Assembly (NCBI RefSeq): GCF_000379685.1
Contig: NZ_KB903272.1
Coordinates: 124,624-188,623 of the forward strand
Direction of reading: 5' to 3'
Length of the DNA stretch: 64,000 bases
Source of the DNA: Catelliglobosispora koreensis DSM 44566
GTDB taxonomy: Bacteria > Actinomycetota > Actinomycetes > Mycobacteriales > Micromonosporaceae
Each line of letters opens with the position of its first letter. Positions within the stretch are counted from its first letter, which is position 1. This document shows positions 1-7,716 of the stretch, in pieces. The notes below the pieces were generated by a model. It did not search any database and was not told where the DNA came from. It worked only from the letters and a program-made list of their open reading frames with translations. The position numbers and the translations under genes were made by a program.

Positions 1-1
1 G

Positions 2-613
2 CTCGGCTCCGCTTCCCCCGCTTCGGCTTCCGGTGTCGCTTCCGCTTCTCCTCCCGCTGCGTCCGCTTCCGGCTTGGGTTCGGCTTCCGGGTTGGATCCG
101 CTTCCCGCAGCGGGCTCGGCTTCCGCTGCTTCCGTTTCGGCGGCCGGTGTCGTTTCGGCTTCGCTCCCCGGCTCAGCTTCGCTTTCGGGTGCTGCGACGG
201 TTGGTGGGCCGGGGGCTGGGCTGGATGAAGGGGCGGCGAGGTCGGGTTTGAGTGCCGGTGCCGTAGGGGACCGGAGCACGGATGAGCACGGGGCGAAGGA
301 CACGGCCGGTGATGCTGAGGCCGAAGGACACCGTGACAGTTTGCGTGCCTGGCGCGAGTGGGCGCGGGACGCTAGCAAGCCGTGGTGGGAGAACAAGGAC
401 AAGTGGGCCTTCGGCCTACTTGCTGGATTCTGTGCGGTGGTCTGGATCGTCAACCTGCGCGTGCCAAACGAGCGGTCGCTCGGTCCAACGTGGACAGAAC
501 AGGTGACCAAGGCTGAGCAGATGTGCCAGCTGGCGCAAACCGCTCAGATTCAGCTCGCTTCGCCCGGCTGGACGATGACGGTCGACTGTGACGAGGTGCC
601 GTCGTGGCGATAG
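2..613 (+). CDS. Membrane protein, C-terminal part (5' end outside window)
   Basis: The reading frame is open from the first full codon at position 2, so the gene begins before the window. The first 75 or so residues are low-complexity Ser/Ala/Gly built from repeated gcttcc/gcttcg hexamers. An acidic and polar stretch follows, then a Trp-rich juxtamembrane segment (SKPWWENKDKWAF), one predicted membrane helix (FGLLAGFCAVVWIVNL) and a tail of about 55 residues ending in SWR. The disordered N-part, single helix and short C-tail suggest a membrane-anchored accessory protein with a flexible linker; I do not recognise a family. It overlaps the glycosyltransferase start by 10 nt, so the two are translationally coupled and it probably belongs to the same polysaccharide operon. 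The low-complexity part is typical of secreted or membrane linkers but could be partly mis-framed. Confidence 0.6.
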   Translation, partial: LGSASPASASGVASASPPAASASGLGSASGLDPLPAAGSASAASVSAAGVVSASLPGSASLSGAATVGGPGAGLDEGAARSGLSAGAVGDRSTDEHGAKDTAGDAEAEGHRDSLRAWREWARDASKPWWENKDKWAFGLLAGFCAVVWIVNLRVPNERSLGPTWTEQVTKAEQMCQLAQTAQIQLASPGWTMTVDCDEVPSWR

Positions 614-1629
614 GTGGCTGGGCACGTAAGGCCATCGCGGCTCGGCAGAAGGCCGCCGACCTGCGCTGGCGCAGGCCGCCTGAGCTGAAAGTCCTTCCCG
701 CTCAGGGGACTCCCGCTGTCTACTACTTGGCACCTCACTTGGCCGAACCGGCCGGTGGTGTCAAAGTCATGTACCGGCACGTGGACTTGCTCAATGAGAT
801 GGGCATCCCCGCCGCGATCCTGCACGAGCCAACGGGATTCCGGGCGGCGTGGTTCGACAACACGACCCGGATCGAGTCGGCGGAGTCGATTCGCTTGCAT
901 AGCAACGACATTCTGGTGATACCGGAGTGTTACGGCCCGGGGCTTTCGCTTTTGCCAGACGTGCGGACGTACATCTTCAACCAGGGCGCGTATCACACCT
1001 TCGATCTGATCGACCTGGGCACGCCGGGGGCGCCATATTCGGCTGTGCCGCAGTTGCAGGGCATTCTCACGGTTTCGCAAGACAGTCAGGAGCTACTGGA
1101 GTTTTCGTTTCCGGGGGTGGGCTTATGGCGTACCAGACCGGTAATTGATGAAAAGGTGTTCCACCGCGGACCGGAACCGGGCCGCAAAGCGCTGGCCTTC
1201 TTGCCCGAGCGGCGACGCGAAGAGCGGCACCAGTTAATGCACATGCTTCAGGCACGTGGCGTCGATTGGGATCTGGTGCCGATCGCTGGCGTCACCGAGA
1301 CCGGTGTCGCGGAACTGATGCGTGGGTCAGCCGTGTTCCTGAGTTTCAGTGAACGGGAAGGCTTCGGGCTTCCGCCGGCGGAGGCGATGGCGAGCGGTTG
1401 CTACGTCATTGGCTACCCGGGCGGGGGAGGGCGCGAGTTCTTCGACCCGGCCTATAGTGCGCCCGTGACCGATCAGACATCGTTTGCCAAAACGGTGCTT
1501 CATGCGCTCAACCGTCCGCTCGACGAGCTGATTTGGCTTGGTGCGAAGGCTTCTGAGCAAGTGCTCGGCACCTACAACGTCGAAGGGCTGCGGTCTGACC
1601 TGGCGGCCGTGTTCGGAGACCTAACGTGA
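604..1629 (+). CDS. Glycosyltransferase family 4 protein
   Basis: A 341-residue GT-B fold glycosyltransferase that probably adds a sugar from a nucleotide donor to a lipid-linked or surface glycan on the cytoplasmic face. The C-terminal half carries the donor-binding signature FSEREGFGLPPAEAMASG, which is the E-x7-E pattern of GT4 enzymes, followed by a GGGGREFF loop. The N-terminal half is the acceptor domain (YYLAPHLAEPAGGVKVMYRH). The start is GTG at 604, inside the last codons of the upstream membrane protein. The stop overlaps the flippase GTG in a GTGA, so three genes form a tight operon. The exact sugar and linkage cannot be read from the sequence. Confidence 0.85.
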   Translation: MAIGGWARKAIAARQKAADLRWRRPPELKVLPAQGTPAVYYLAPHLAEPAGGVKVMYRHVDLLNEMGIPAAILHEPTGFRAAWFDNTTRIESAESIRLHSNDILVIPECYGPGLSLLPDVRTYIFNQGAYHTFDLIDLGTPGAPYSAVPQLQGILTVSQDSQELLEFSFPGVGLWRTRPVIDEKVFHRGPEPGRKALAFLPERRREERHQLMHMLQARGVDWDLVPIAGVTETGVAELMRGSAVFLSFSEREGFGLPPAEAMASGCYVIGYPGGGGREFFDPAYSAPVTDQTSFAKTVLHALNRPLDELIWLGAKASEQVLGTYNVEGLRSDLAAVFGDLT

Positions 1630-3152
1630 GCAAACTCAAGGCTGCCGTGCTGTGGTCCTACCTGCTGAGCACTGGCAGCATGGCCATCACCGGCATCCTG
1701 ACGTTCGTCCTGGCTGCCATCCTCGACCCGGAAAGCTTTGGGGTGCTTGCCCTTGGCGTGCTCTGGGTCGGGTTTGGACAGATGCTCCTGCAGCACGGGC
1801 CGACGCTAGCCATTATCCAGCTTGAAGAAGTCTCCGACGAACAAGCCAACGCGGCCTTCTGGACGGTCATCACGGGAGCGGCGACGTTCTGCGGGCTGTT
1901 CGCTTTGCTCGTTCCGGCGTGGGCTTCGTACAACGGATTGCCGTTGCTCAAACCGGTTTCGTGGGCACTGCTTTTCGTCACCATGCTGACGTCGATCAGC
2001 GTCATCCCCGATGCGTTGATGCGCCGGCAAATGAAGTTCAAAGGCATAGCTGTTCGTACGCTGGCGGGCGCGGCCGCGGGCGGCATCGCCGGCGTGACCG
2101 GAGCGTTGCTCGGCTGGGGCGTCTGGGCTCTGGTCGCCCAGCAGCTGGTGTCGGTGTTCGTCTACGCCATGACAGTGTGGACAGTCACGCCGTGGCGGCC
2201 GTCGTTCCCTCGCCCACGCGCGATTATCCGTGGGATGAAAGGCATGCGGCGGCAGTCCGTGCAGACACTCGGTGGGGCGCTGGGCGTGTTCCTGTCGAGC
2301 CGGATGGACGTGCTCATGATGAGCGCCTTCTTCGGTCCGGTGATGATTGGTGTCTACCGGTTCTCACTGCGGCTCGCCGAAATGGTCGTCGACGTGACTT
2401 CCCGTGGGCTGCAACATGTTTCGCTCCCGGAGCTGGCGCAATACCAGTCGGACCGCGAGCTGCTCGGCCGTCGGCTGGCCAACCTGGTTCACGTCGCTGT
2501 GGTGATGAGCGTGCCGGCGCTGGCCGTGCTCGCCGCCGTCGCGCAGCCGCTCGTGCTAACGATTGGCCCGCAATGGGAAATGGCCGGGCGGCCGCTGCAG
2601 ATCCTCTGTGTCGTGAGCGCTTTAGGCACCGTGAACTCACTGCTCGGCCCGGCCATGCAAGCCGTGCAGCGAGCGTCCGTTCCGGCGATCCTGACGTGGG
2701 TGTCGACCGCCTTTTCCGCCGCCGGTCTCGGTTTCGCGGCGTGGGTCAGCCGTTCTGACGGCGTGTTTGGCCAACTGCAAGCGGTCGCGATCGCGGCGCT
2801 TTTCGTGCAGGCGCTGAACCTTTCTGTGACCGCGTTCCTGGCTTACCGTGTCGTGCTTCGCATCTCCATCTGGCCGACCGTCCGCGCGATCCTGCCCGCA
2901 CTGGCTTCTGCCGCCCTCGGCTTCGCCGCCGCCTGGGGAGTCGAACGCCTGCACCTGGAACCGTTGCCCACTTTCCTCCTAGGCGGCGCACTCGGCGGAA
3001 CTGTCGCGCTAGGACTCCTCGTTCTCCTAGACACCCGCACCCGCGACCAGGGCCTCCGCCTCATCCGCCGCATCCTGCGCCGTGGTGCCGCAGCCCCCAT
3101 CCCACCCCAGCCAGCCCCCGCCGATTCCCCAGCCTCCGTCTCAACTCCCTAA
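1626..3152 (+). CDS. Wzx-type polysaccharide flippase (MOP superfamily)
   Basis: A 508-residue integral membrane protein with about 12 to 14 hydrophobic helices and short loops, matching lipopolysaccharide biosynthesis/oligosaccharide flippase proteins. The N-terminus has the family pattern of a first helix, then ILDPESFGVLALG, then a second helix. It would move undecaprenyl-linked glycan units across the cytoplasmic membrane. The start is GTG at 1626, overlapping the GT4 stop by 4 nt. The last 25 residues are Pro/Ala-rich and probably disordered. Downstream lies a non-coding repeat region, so this is the end of the first operon. The family is clear from hydropathy and the N-terminal motif; the substrate is unknown. 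Confidence 0.85.
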   Translation: MSKLKAAVLWSYLLSTGSMAITGILTFVLAAILDPESFGVLALGVLWVGFGQMLLQHGPTLAIIQLEEVSDEQANAAFWTVITGAATFCGLFALLVPAWASYNGLPLLKPVSWALLFVTMLTSISVIPDALMRRQMKFKGIAVRTLAGAAAGGIAGVTGALLGWGVWALVAQQLVSVFVYAMTVWTVTPWRPSFPRPRAIIRGMKGMRRQSVQTLGGALGVFLSSRMDVLMMSAFFGPVMIGVYRFSLRLAEMVVDVTSRGLQHVSLPELAQYQSDRELLGRRLANLVHVAVVMSVPALAVLAAVAQPLVLTIGPQWEMAGRPLQILCVVSALGTVNSLLGPAMQAVQRASVPAILTWVSTAFSAAGLGFAAWVSRSDGVFGQLQAVAIAALFVQALNLSVTAFLAYRVVLRISIWPTVRAILPALASAALGFAAAWGVERLHLEPLPTFLLGGALGGTVALGLLVLLDTRTRDQGLRLIRRILRRGAAAPIPPQPAPADSPASVSTP

Positions 3153-3240
3153 CCCGCTCTCGCCCCACCTCCCCACTTTCCCGTTTGGCGCCGTGCCGTT
3201 TCGCGCCTCTGCCGTTTCGCGCTTTCCCGCGTCGCGCTTT

Positions 3241-3390
3241 CCCGCCTCGTGCCTTTCCGCGTCGCGCTTTCCCGCCTCGTGCCTTTCCGCGTCGCGCTTT
3301 CCCGCCTCGTGCCTTTCCGCGTCGCGCTTTCCCGCCTCGTGCCTTTCCGCGTCGCGCTTTCCCGCCTCGTGCCTTTCCGCGTCGCGCTTT
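3241..3390. repeat. 30-bp tandem repeat, five perfect copies
   Basis: Five identical, directly adjacent 30-bp units, each starting cccgcctcgtgcctttccgc and ending gtcgcgcttt. Degenerate partial copies flank it at about 3195-3240 and 3391-3412. There are no spacers, so it is a minisatellite and not a CRISPR. Because 30 is a multiple of three, all six frames stay open through it, which creates false ORFs on both strands. Perfect copy identity suggests recent slippage or unequal exchange. Confidence 0.9.
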
Positions 3391-3591
3391 CCCGCGTCGC
3401 GCCTTTCCCGTTCCGTGCCTCTGCTGTTTCGCGCTTTCCCCGCTTCCTCGTTCCGCGTCGACGCCGTTTCCGCCCTCTGCATTTGCGGGCAAGCGTTTGC
3501 GCTTCGCGCCTTTCTCGTCGACCGTTTCGCGGGTTTGCCGCTTCGCGGGTTGCGGATTTCGCCGACCTGCAGGCGCGCCGATCTTGAGGTG

Positions 3592-3655
3592 TGATCCACA
3601 GCCCGAAAAGGGTGATCAGCAGGCGGTTTGGCCACACCTTTCGGGCTGTGGATCA
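3592..3655. repeat. Long palindrome, AGGCG-loop family copy 1
   Basis: Perfect 17-bp inverted arms at 3592-3608 and 3639-3655 (tgatccacagcccgaaa and its complement) enclose a central segment containing gtgatcagcaggcggttt. An inner 4-bp stem (3611-3614 with 3635-3638) continues the hairpin after a bulge. The terminal sequence TGATCCACA and the central AGGCG are shared with the copies at 3736 and 25807. There is no T-tract, so it is not a simple terminator. Confidence 0.8.
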
Positions 3656-3735
3656 GGGGCAGTGATCGTTAGCTGCTTCGTGCGCGACGTTTGCCGACGG
3701 CATCGTCGGCGTAGTCGTGATCGGCATCCCTAAGT

Positions 3736-3801
3736 GTGATCCACATCCCCGGAGACGTGATCAAAAGGCGGTTTGATCACGTCCCAACGGATGTGGATCA
3801 C
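3736..3801. repeat. Long palindrome, AGGCG-loop family copy 2
   Basis: Outer arms of 13 bp (3736-3748 with 3789-3801, gtgatccacatcc) and inner arms of 12 bp (3754-3765 with 3772-3783, gacgtgatcaaa) are separated by a 5x5 internal mismatch. The loop is aggcgg at 3766-3771. The inner arm and loop match the copy at 25807-25868 almost exactly. It lies about 80 bp downstream of copy 1. Confidence 0.85.
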
Positions 3802-3834
3802 GAAACAGCCCGGTGGATCACGAAACAGCCCGGT
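3795..3834. repeat. 20-bp tandem duplication at edge of palindrome copy 2
   Basis: Two perfect adjacent copies of ggatcacgaaacagcccggt (3795-3814 and 3815-3834). The first copy begins inside the right outer arm of palindrome copy 2, so the palindrome edge itself has been duplicated. Confidence 0.85.
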
Positions 3835-3968
3835 GGGGCAACGCTGGGCCGGGCGGGGCGGCGAGCTAAGAGCGAAGCGAGGAAGGGGGCAAGAGCGGGG
3901 GTCAAGGCAGGACGGGGCGGGGCGGGGGAAGGGGCGGTTGGCAGGGGGTGGGGAGTGCGCTAGGTTGT

Positions 3969-3986
3969 CAACCAATCGATTGGTTG
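3969..3986. promoter_or_regulatory. Perfect 18-bp palindrome, likely TetR operator
   Basis: CAACCAATCGATTGGTTG is a perfect 18-bp inverted repeat directly upstream of the TetR start (GTG at 3995), with the GGGGG ribosome binding site just after it. A TAGGTT element at 3961-3966 could be the -10 box, which would place the operator over the transcription start. Size and position fit autoregulation by the adjacent TetR protein. Confidence 0.75.
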
Positions 3987-3994
3987 GGGGGACG

Positions 3995-4642
3995 GTGCCG
4001 GAGCTGAGGTGGGATCCGCGGCGGCTGAATGCGGTTGCGGTGGAGTTGCCTGATGGGGGCACGCCGCCGGGAACGCGTGGGCGGATTTTGCTTGCGGCAC
4101 TTCAGCTGTTCGCGGAGTACGGGTTTCACGGGACGTCTATTCGCGATCTAGCAAACGTCGCGGGGATCAATTCGGCGACGTTGTATGCGCACTATCCGAG
4201 CAAGGAACAGGTGCTCACGGAGCTTGTCCTATTAGGACACCAGGAGCTGCACAGAAAGCTTGAGGAAGCGACGGCGAAAGCGGGGCCGGCGCCGGCCGAG
4301 CAGTTAACGGCACTGGTCAAAGCGCAGGTCTACGCCCACGCCGACTTCCCCCTGCTGGCACTGGTCGCCAACGCTGAGTTGCACGCCCTCGCCCCTGAGC
4401 GGGCCGCACCCGCGTTGAAGATTCGCGAGCAGTCCCGCAACATGCTCATTAGCGTGCTCCAACAAGGAGAAGAAGACGGGTCGTTCGCCATAGCGGACGT
4501 CAACCTCACCGCCATCGCCATTGGTTCGCTCGGATTGCGGGTGGCGCATTGGTTCGGGCCAGACCAGCCGTATTCACGCGAGCAAGTCGCGGATTCGTTC
4601 GCCACGTTTGCCCAACAGATCGCCGGAGTCCAGAAAGGCTGA
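3995..4642 (+). CDS. TetR/AcrR family transcriptional regulator
   Basis: A 215-residue TetR-type repressor. The DNA-binding domain is at about residues 30 to 75 (TRGRILLAALQLFAEYGFHG, then SIRDLANVAGINSATLYAHY with the usual FxxKEQVL continuation), followed by an all-helical ligand and dimer domain. The frame is open further upstream, but that part translates the palindromic repeat and operator, so I place the start at GTG 3995, behind a GGGGG ribosome binding site. The gene is followed 1 nt later by an alpha/beta hydrolase that it probably co-regulates through the 18-bp palindrome. The ligand is unknown. Confidence 0.85.
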   Translation: MPELRWDPRRLNAVAVELPDGGTPPGTRGRILLAALQLFAEYGFHGTSIRDLANVAGINSATLYAHYPSKEQVLTELVLLGHQELHRKLEEATAKAGPAPAEQLTALVKAQVYAHADFPLLALVANAELHALAPERAAPALKIREQSRNMLISVLQQGEEDGSFAIADVNLTAIAIGSLGLRVAHWFGPDQPYSREQVADSFATFAQQIAGVQKG

Positions 4643-4643
4643 C

Positions 4644-5498
4644 ATGCAAGCAATCGAGATCCCCCTCGCAGACGGCTCGCTAAACGCACTGCGTTTCGGT
4701 GATGGACCGAAGATAGTCCTTGCCGCGCATGGCATTACGGCCTCGGCTATGGCGTTCGCCGTCGTGGCCCGGCACCTGCCCAGCGACTACAGTCTCATCG
4801 GGCTCGACCTGCGGGGGCGGGGCGGTTCGAACACGCTGGCCGGACCGTACGGAATGAGCGCACACGCGGCCGACATCGCCGCGGCGGCTGAGCATTTCGG
4901 TGCGCCCGTTGTCCTAACAGGACACTCGATGGGTGCCTATGCCGCGCTGCGGGCCGCTGTGACCCGGCCAGAGTTGTTCACCAAGGTGGTACTAGTCGAT
5001 GGCGCCCTGCCCTTGCCAGTGCCCGACGGCTTCGAGCCGGATGCGTTGCTAGAGGCCACCGTCGGCCCCGCGATCGCCCGGTTGAAGCAGACCTTCGAGT
5101 CTGAAGAAGCCTACGTGGCCTTCTTCCAGCAGCATCCAGCGCTGGCCGACGAGTGGAATGATGATCTGACCGCCTACGTGCGTTATGACGCGATGGGAGA
5201 GCCAGGGGCGATCCGGTCACGGGCCAATGCTGAGGCGGTCTATGCGGATGGCCGTGACTTGCTCGTCAACGCCGCCTCGTTTGGCGACGATCTCAAGAAG
5301 CTAAACGTTCCGGCGACGCTGCTCTACGCACCGCGAGGGATGTTTGGTGCCGAGCCGGGCATGCTCCCGGAACCGATCGTGCGGCACTGGGGGAGTGAGG
5401 CTCCGGCGCTGACGGTCGAATTGGTGCCCGACACGAATCACTACACGATCCTTATGAAGGACAGCGCGGCAAGCCTTATCGCCGGACGGATTCAATGA
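4644..5498 (+). CDS. Alpha/beta hydrolase
   Basis: A 284-residue alpha/beta hydrolase. It shows the oxyanion-hole segment VLAAHGITAS, the GLDLRGRGGSN strand typical of the family, the nucleophile elbow VLTGHSMGAY (Ser in GHSMG), and near the C-terminus DTNHYTILM with the catalytic His. The start is ATG 4644 with AGAAAGG at 4632-4638; it follows the TetR stop by 1 nt, so the two form an operon. The last 23 nt overlap the convergent GT2 gene. It probably acts on an ester or lactone whose presence is sensed by the TetR protein; the substrate cannot be inferred. Confidence 0.85.
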   Translation: MQAIEIPLADGSLNALRFGDGPKIVLAAHGITASAMAFAVVARHLPSDYSLIGLDLRGRGGSNTLAGPYGMSAHAADIAAAAEHFGAPVVLTGHSMGAYAALRAAVTRPELFTKVVLVDGALPLPVPDGFEPDALLEATVGPAIARLKQTFESEEAYVAFFQQHPALADEWNDDLTAYVRYDAMGEPGAIRSRANAEAVYADGRDLLVNAASFGDDLKKLNVPATLLYAPRGMFGAEPGMLPEPIVRHWGSEAPALTVELVPDTNHYTILMKDSAASLIAGRIQ

Positions 5499-6354
5499 CG
5501 AAACGGGCCGCGGAGCGCGCGAAGTTACGCGTGTTCCGCAACGTCCAGCGGGAGTAAGCCCTCTGCGCGCGCGAAACGTCGGCGGGGCTCAACGGTGCGT
5601 TGCGGATCGCCCGGCGCAAATGTGACGCGTAGTGGAACGTGATGGCTTTGGTGGGCGCCTTCTTGCCGTAGTAACTATTGCTGCGGCCCTTGCCATGGGT
5701 GATGCGCCCGGCGTGGTCACGGTTGCGGAAGTAGCGCTCCGGGGCGATGGCGGTCGGGCCGTGCAACGCCAGCTCCGCCAGCATCACGCGATCGCTGCCC
5801 CAGCAGGTGCACATCGGCTCGACAGCGGCGAGCGTCGATCGCCTGTAGACGGAGAAGATGCTCTGGCACGCGTGACCGAAGCCAATCATGTCCAGCATCC
5901 GCTCACCCGGATCGGGGTGCGACCACCGAATGCTGGGCAGCTCATCGCGTACCCACTGATTGTGGTCGTCAATCATCTCGACGGCCGTGAAGCCGCCGAT
6001 GGCGCCGGGAAGCGCGTCGAGCGCGCGCACCGACGCGGCGAAGAAGTCTGGGTGATGCAGGTCATCGGCGGCACACCACGCGAACAGTTCGTTGTCCATG
6101 CGGTTGAAGACATCGTTGAAGTTTTGTGGCCCGCCGGTCGTTTCGGGCTTGCGTTCGTAGCGGAAGCGCGAATCGGCCGCCACGACGGCACGAGCGATGT
6201 CGCCGGAACTGTCCGTCGAGGCGTTGTCGAGGATGAGAACCTCGAAATCGGGGTAGGTCTGCGCCCGAAGCGAGTCGAGCGTTTGGGCGAGGTAGCGCTC
6301 GCCGTTGTAGACCGGTAGCCCGATCCCCAGCCGTGCAGTCACGCCCCCCAACAT
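5476..6354 (-). CDS. Glycosyltransferase family 2 protein
   Basis: A GT-A fold inverting glycosyltransferase of about 292 residues. The N-terminus has GIGLPVYNGERYLAQTLDSL, then the nucleotide-binding strand ILDNASTDSS and a metal-binding acidic motif CAADDLHHP. The start is uncertain: ATG 6354, GTG 6342 (behind GGGGG) and an upstream GTG at 6396 are all in frame; homology begins just after 6342. It is divergent from the methyltransferase at 6435. Its stop overlaps the hydrolase end by 23 nt. It fits the flanking sugar-biosynthesis genes. Confidence 0.85.
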   Translation of the reverse strand: MLGGVTARLGIGLPVYNGERYLAQTLDSLRAQTYPDFEVLILDNASTDSSGDIARAVVAADSRFRYERKPETTGGPQNFNDVFNRMDNELFAWCAADDLHHPDFFAASVRALDALPGAIGGFTAVEMIDDHNQWVRDELPSIRWSHPDPGERMLDMIGFGHACQSIFSVYRRSTLAAVEPMCTCWGSDRVMLAELALHGPTAIAPERYFRNRDHAGRITHGKGRSNSYYGKKAPTKAITFHYASHLRRAIRNAPLSPADVSRAQRAYSRWTLRNTRNFARSAARFVIESVRR

Positions 6355-6434
6355 AGAACAACCAGGGCATCTGCGACTGACGGGTTTCTTACTCACGGTT
6401 GGCTGATCGTGGGCCGAGCCTGGAAGCTGTGACG

Positions 6435-7658
6435 GTGTCTGCTGTGCCGTGCCGTCTGTGTGGCGAACCCCTGTCCCGCACCTTCGTTGACCTGGGAATG
6501 TCGCCGCTGTGCGAAAACTTCCTGCGTAAAGATCAATTAGATCAGCGCGAGTCGTTTTATCCGCTGCACGTGCGCATCTGCGATAGCTGCCTGCTGGTGC
6601 AGCTGCCTGCCTATGTGCCCGGCGAGGAGATCTTCTCCGATTACGCCTACTTCTCGTCCTATTCGGACAGTTACGTTGAGCACCAGCGCGTCTACGCCAC
6701 CCGGATGGTTTCAGAGCTGAAGCTGGATCCCGGGTCGCTGGTGACCGAGGTCGCCTCCAACGATGGCTACTTGCTGCAGCATTTCGTGGCCGCAGGAGTT
6801 CCCGTGCTCGGCGTGGAGCCGGCCGCGAACATCGTGGAAGTGGCTCGCGCCAAGGGAATCCGCACCGAGTGCGAGTTCCTGTCGGAGGAAACGGGTCTGG
6901 CCCTGGCGGAAAAGTACGGCCGGGCGGATCTGGTGGCGGCCAACAACGTCTTCGCCCACATCCCCGACATCGTGGGCTTCAGCAAGGGTCTTGCCGCGCT
7001 CGTGAAGCCCGAGGGTCTGGTGACCATCGAGGTGCAGCACCTGCTGACGATGATGCGCGGTAAGCAGTACGACACCATCTATCACGAGCACTATCAATAC
7101 CTGACACTGCTGACGGCCTCGCGTGCCCTGGCGGAAGCCGGGCTGACCGTCGTCGACGTCGAACTCATCGGCACCCACGGCGGATCGTTGCGGGTCTTCG
7201 CCCGCCATTCTGAATCAGCTGGCGCGCCGAGTGCCCGGGTCAAGGAAGTGCTCGAACTCGAATCTTCTCTGCACACGGTCGAGGGACATCTTGGATTCGC
7301 CTCCGCTGTGTTCGACATCAAGCGGGATCTGCTGTCGTTCTTGCTGTCCGCTAAGGCCGAGGGCAAGAAGGTCGTCGGCTATGGCGCTCCAGGTAAAGGC
7401 AACACGCTGCTGAATCACTGCGGCATCCGGGGCGATCTGCTTGAGTACACCGTTGACCGCAACCCTTACAAGCACGGGATGTTCTTGCCTGGCACGCACA
7501 TCCCGATCCACGACCCGTCCCGTATCGCCATCGACAAGCCCGACTATGTGCTCGTGCTGCCGTGGAACCTGCGCAAGGAGCTGACCGCTCAGCTGGCCTA
7601 TGTGCGCGAATGGGGCGGCAAACTCGTCTTCCCGATTCCAGCTCTGGAGATCGTATGA
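6435..7658 (+). CDS. SAM-dependent sugar C-methyltransferase with zinc-binding N-domain
   Basis: A protein of about 407 residues with the three-part layout of NDP-sugar C-methyltransferases (TylC3/TcaB9 type). It has an N-terminal zinc site (PCRLCGEPL and later ICDSCLL), a Rossmann SAM-binding domain (VTEVASNDGYLLQHF) with the catalytic-region motif IYHEHYQYLT, and a C-terminal Rossmann-like domain (GYGAPGKGNTLLN). These enzymes methylate C-3 of 4-keto-deoxysugars to give branched sugars. GTG 6435 is preferred because GGAAG lies 8 nt upstream; TTG 6399 and GTG 6429 are alternatives. It is followed by a nucleotidyltransferase and a PIG-L deacetylase, an arrangement that suggests one modified-sugar pathway. 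Confidence 0.85.
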   Translation: MSAVPCRLCGEPLSRTFVDLGMSPLCENFLRKDQLDQRESFYPLHVRICDSCLLVQLPAYVPGEEIFSDYAYFSSYSDSYVEHQRVYATRMVSELKLDPGSLVTEVASNDGYLLQHFVAAGVPVLGVEPAANIVEVARAKGIRTECEFLSEETGLALAEKYGRADLVAANNVFAHIPDIVGFSKGLAALVKPEGLVTIEVQHLLTMMRGKQYDTIYHEHYQYLTLLTASRALAEAGLTVVDVELIGTHGGSLRVFARHSESAGAPSARVKEVLELESSLHTVEGHLGFASAVFDIKRDLLSFLLSAKAEGKKVVGYGAPGKGNTLLNHCGIRGDLLEYTVDRNPYKHGMFLPGTHIPIHDPSRIAIDKPDYVLVLPWNLRKELTAQLAYVREWGGKLVFPIPALEIV

Positions 7659-7716
7659 AGGTAACTCGTGCTTCGCGCTCACTGCCGCCCCACCTTGCGG
7701 GTGGTGAGGGCCGAAA

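Larger units (their letters stand above)
3153..3994. other. Repeat-rich intergenic region without a convincing gene
   Basis: This stretch between the flippase stop and the TetR start is open in several frames on both strands, but the predicted proteins are Arg/Pro/Ala low-complexity shadows of a 30-bp repeat. It holds the 30-bp minisatellite (3241-3390), two long palindromes (3592-3655 and 3736-3801), a 20-bp tandem duplication (3795-3834), a G-rich segment up to about 3960, and the TetR operator. Flanking genes are unrelated in function, which suggests that the gap is a junction between gene blocks. I see no transposase remnant. Confidence 0.7.

Noticed and set aside
3241-3390. CRISPR array
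   Set aside because: The 30-bp units are directly adjacent with no spacers, and no cas gene is present.
3141-3637. Several ORFs of 100 to 180 residues on both strands over the 30-bp repeat
   Set aside because: The unit length is a multiple of three, so all frames stay open. Products are Arg/Ala/Pro repeats with no start-region signal and no family.
3592-3801. Cluster of DnaA boxes or a replication origin
   Set aside because: TGATCCACA differs from the actinobacterial TTGTCCACA and TTATCCACA boxes, copies occur only as palindrome ends, and no dnaA, dnaN or gyr gene is near.
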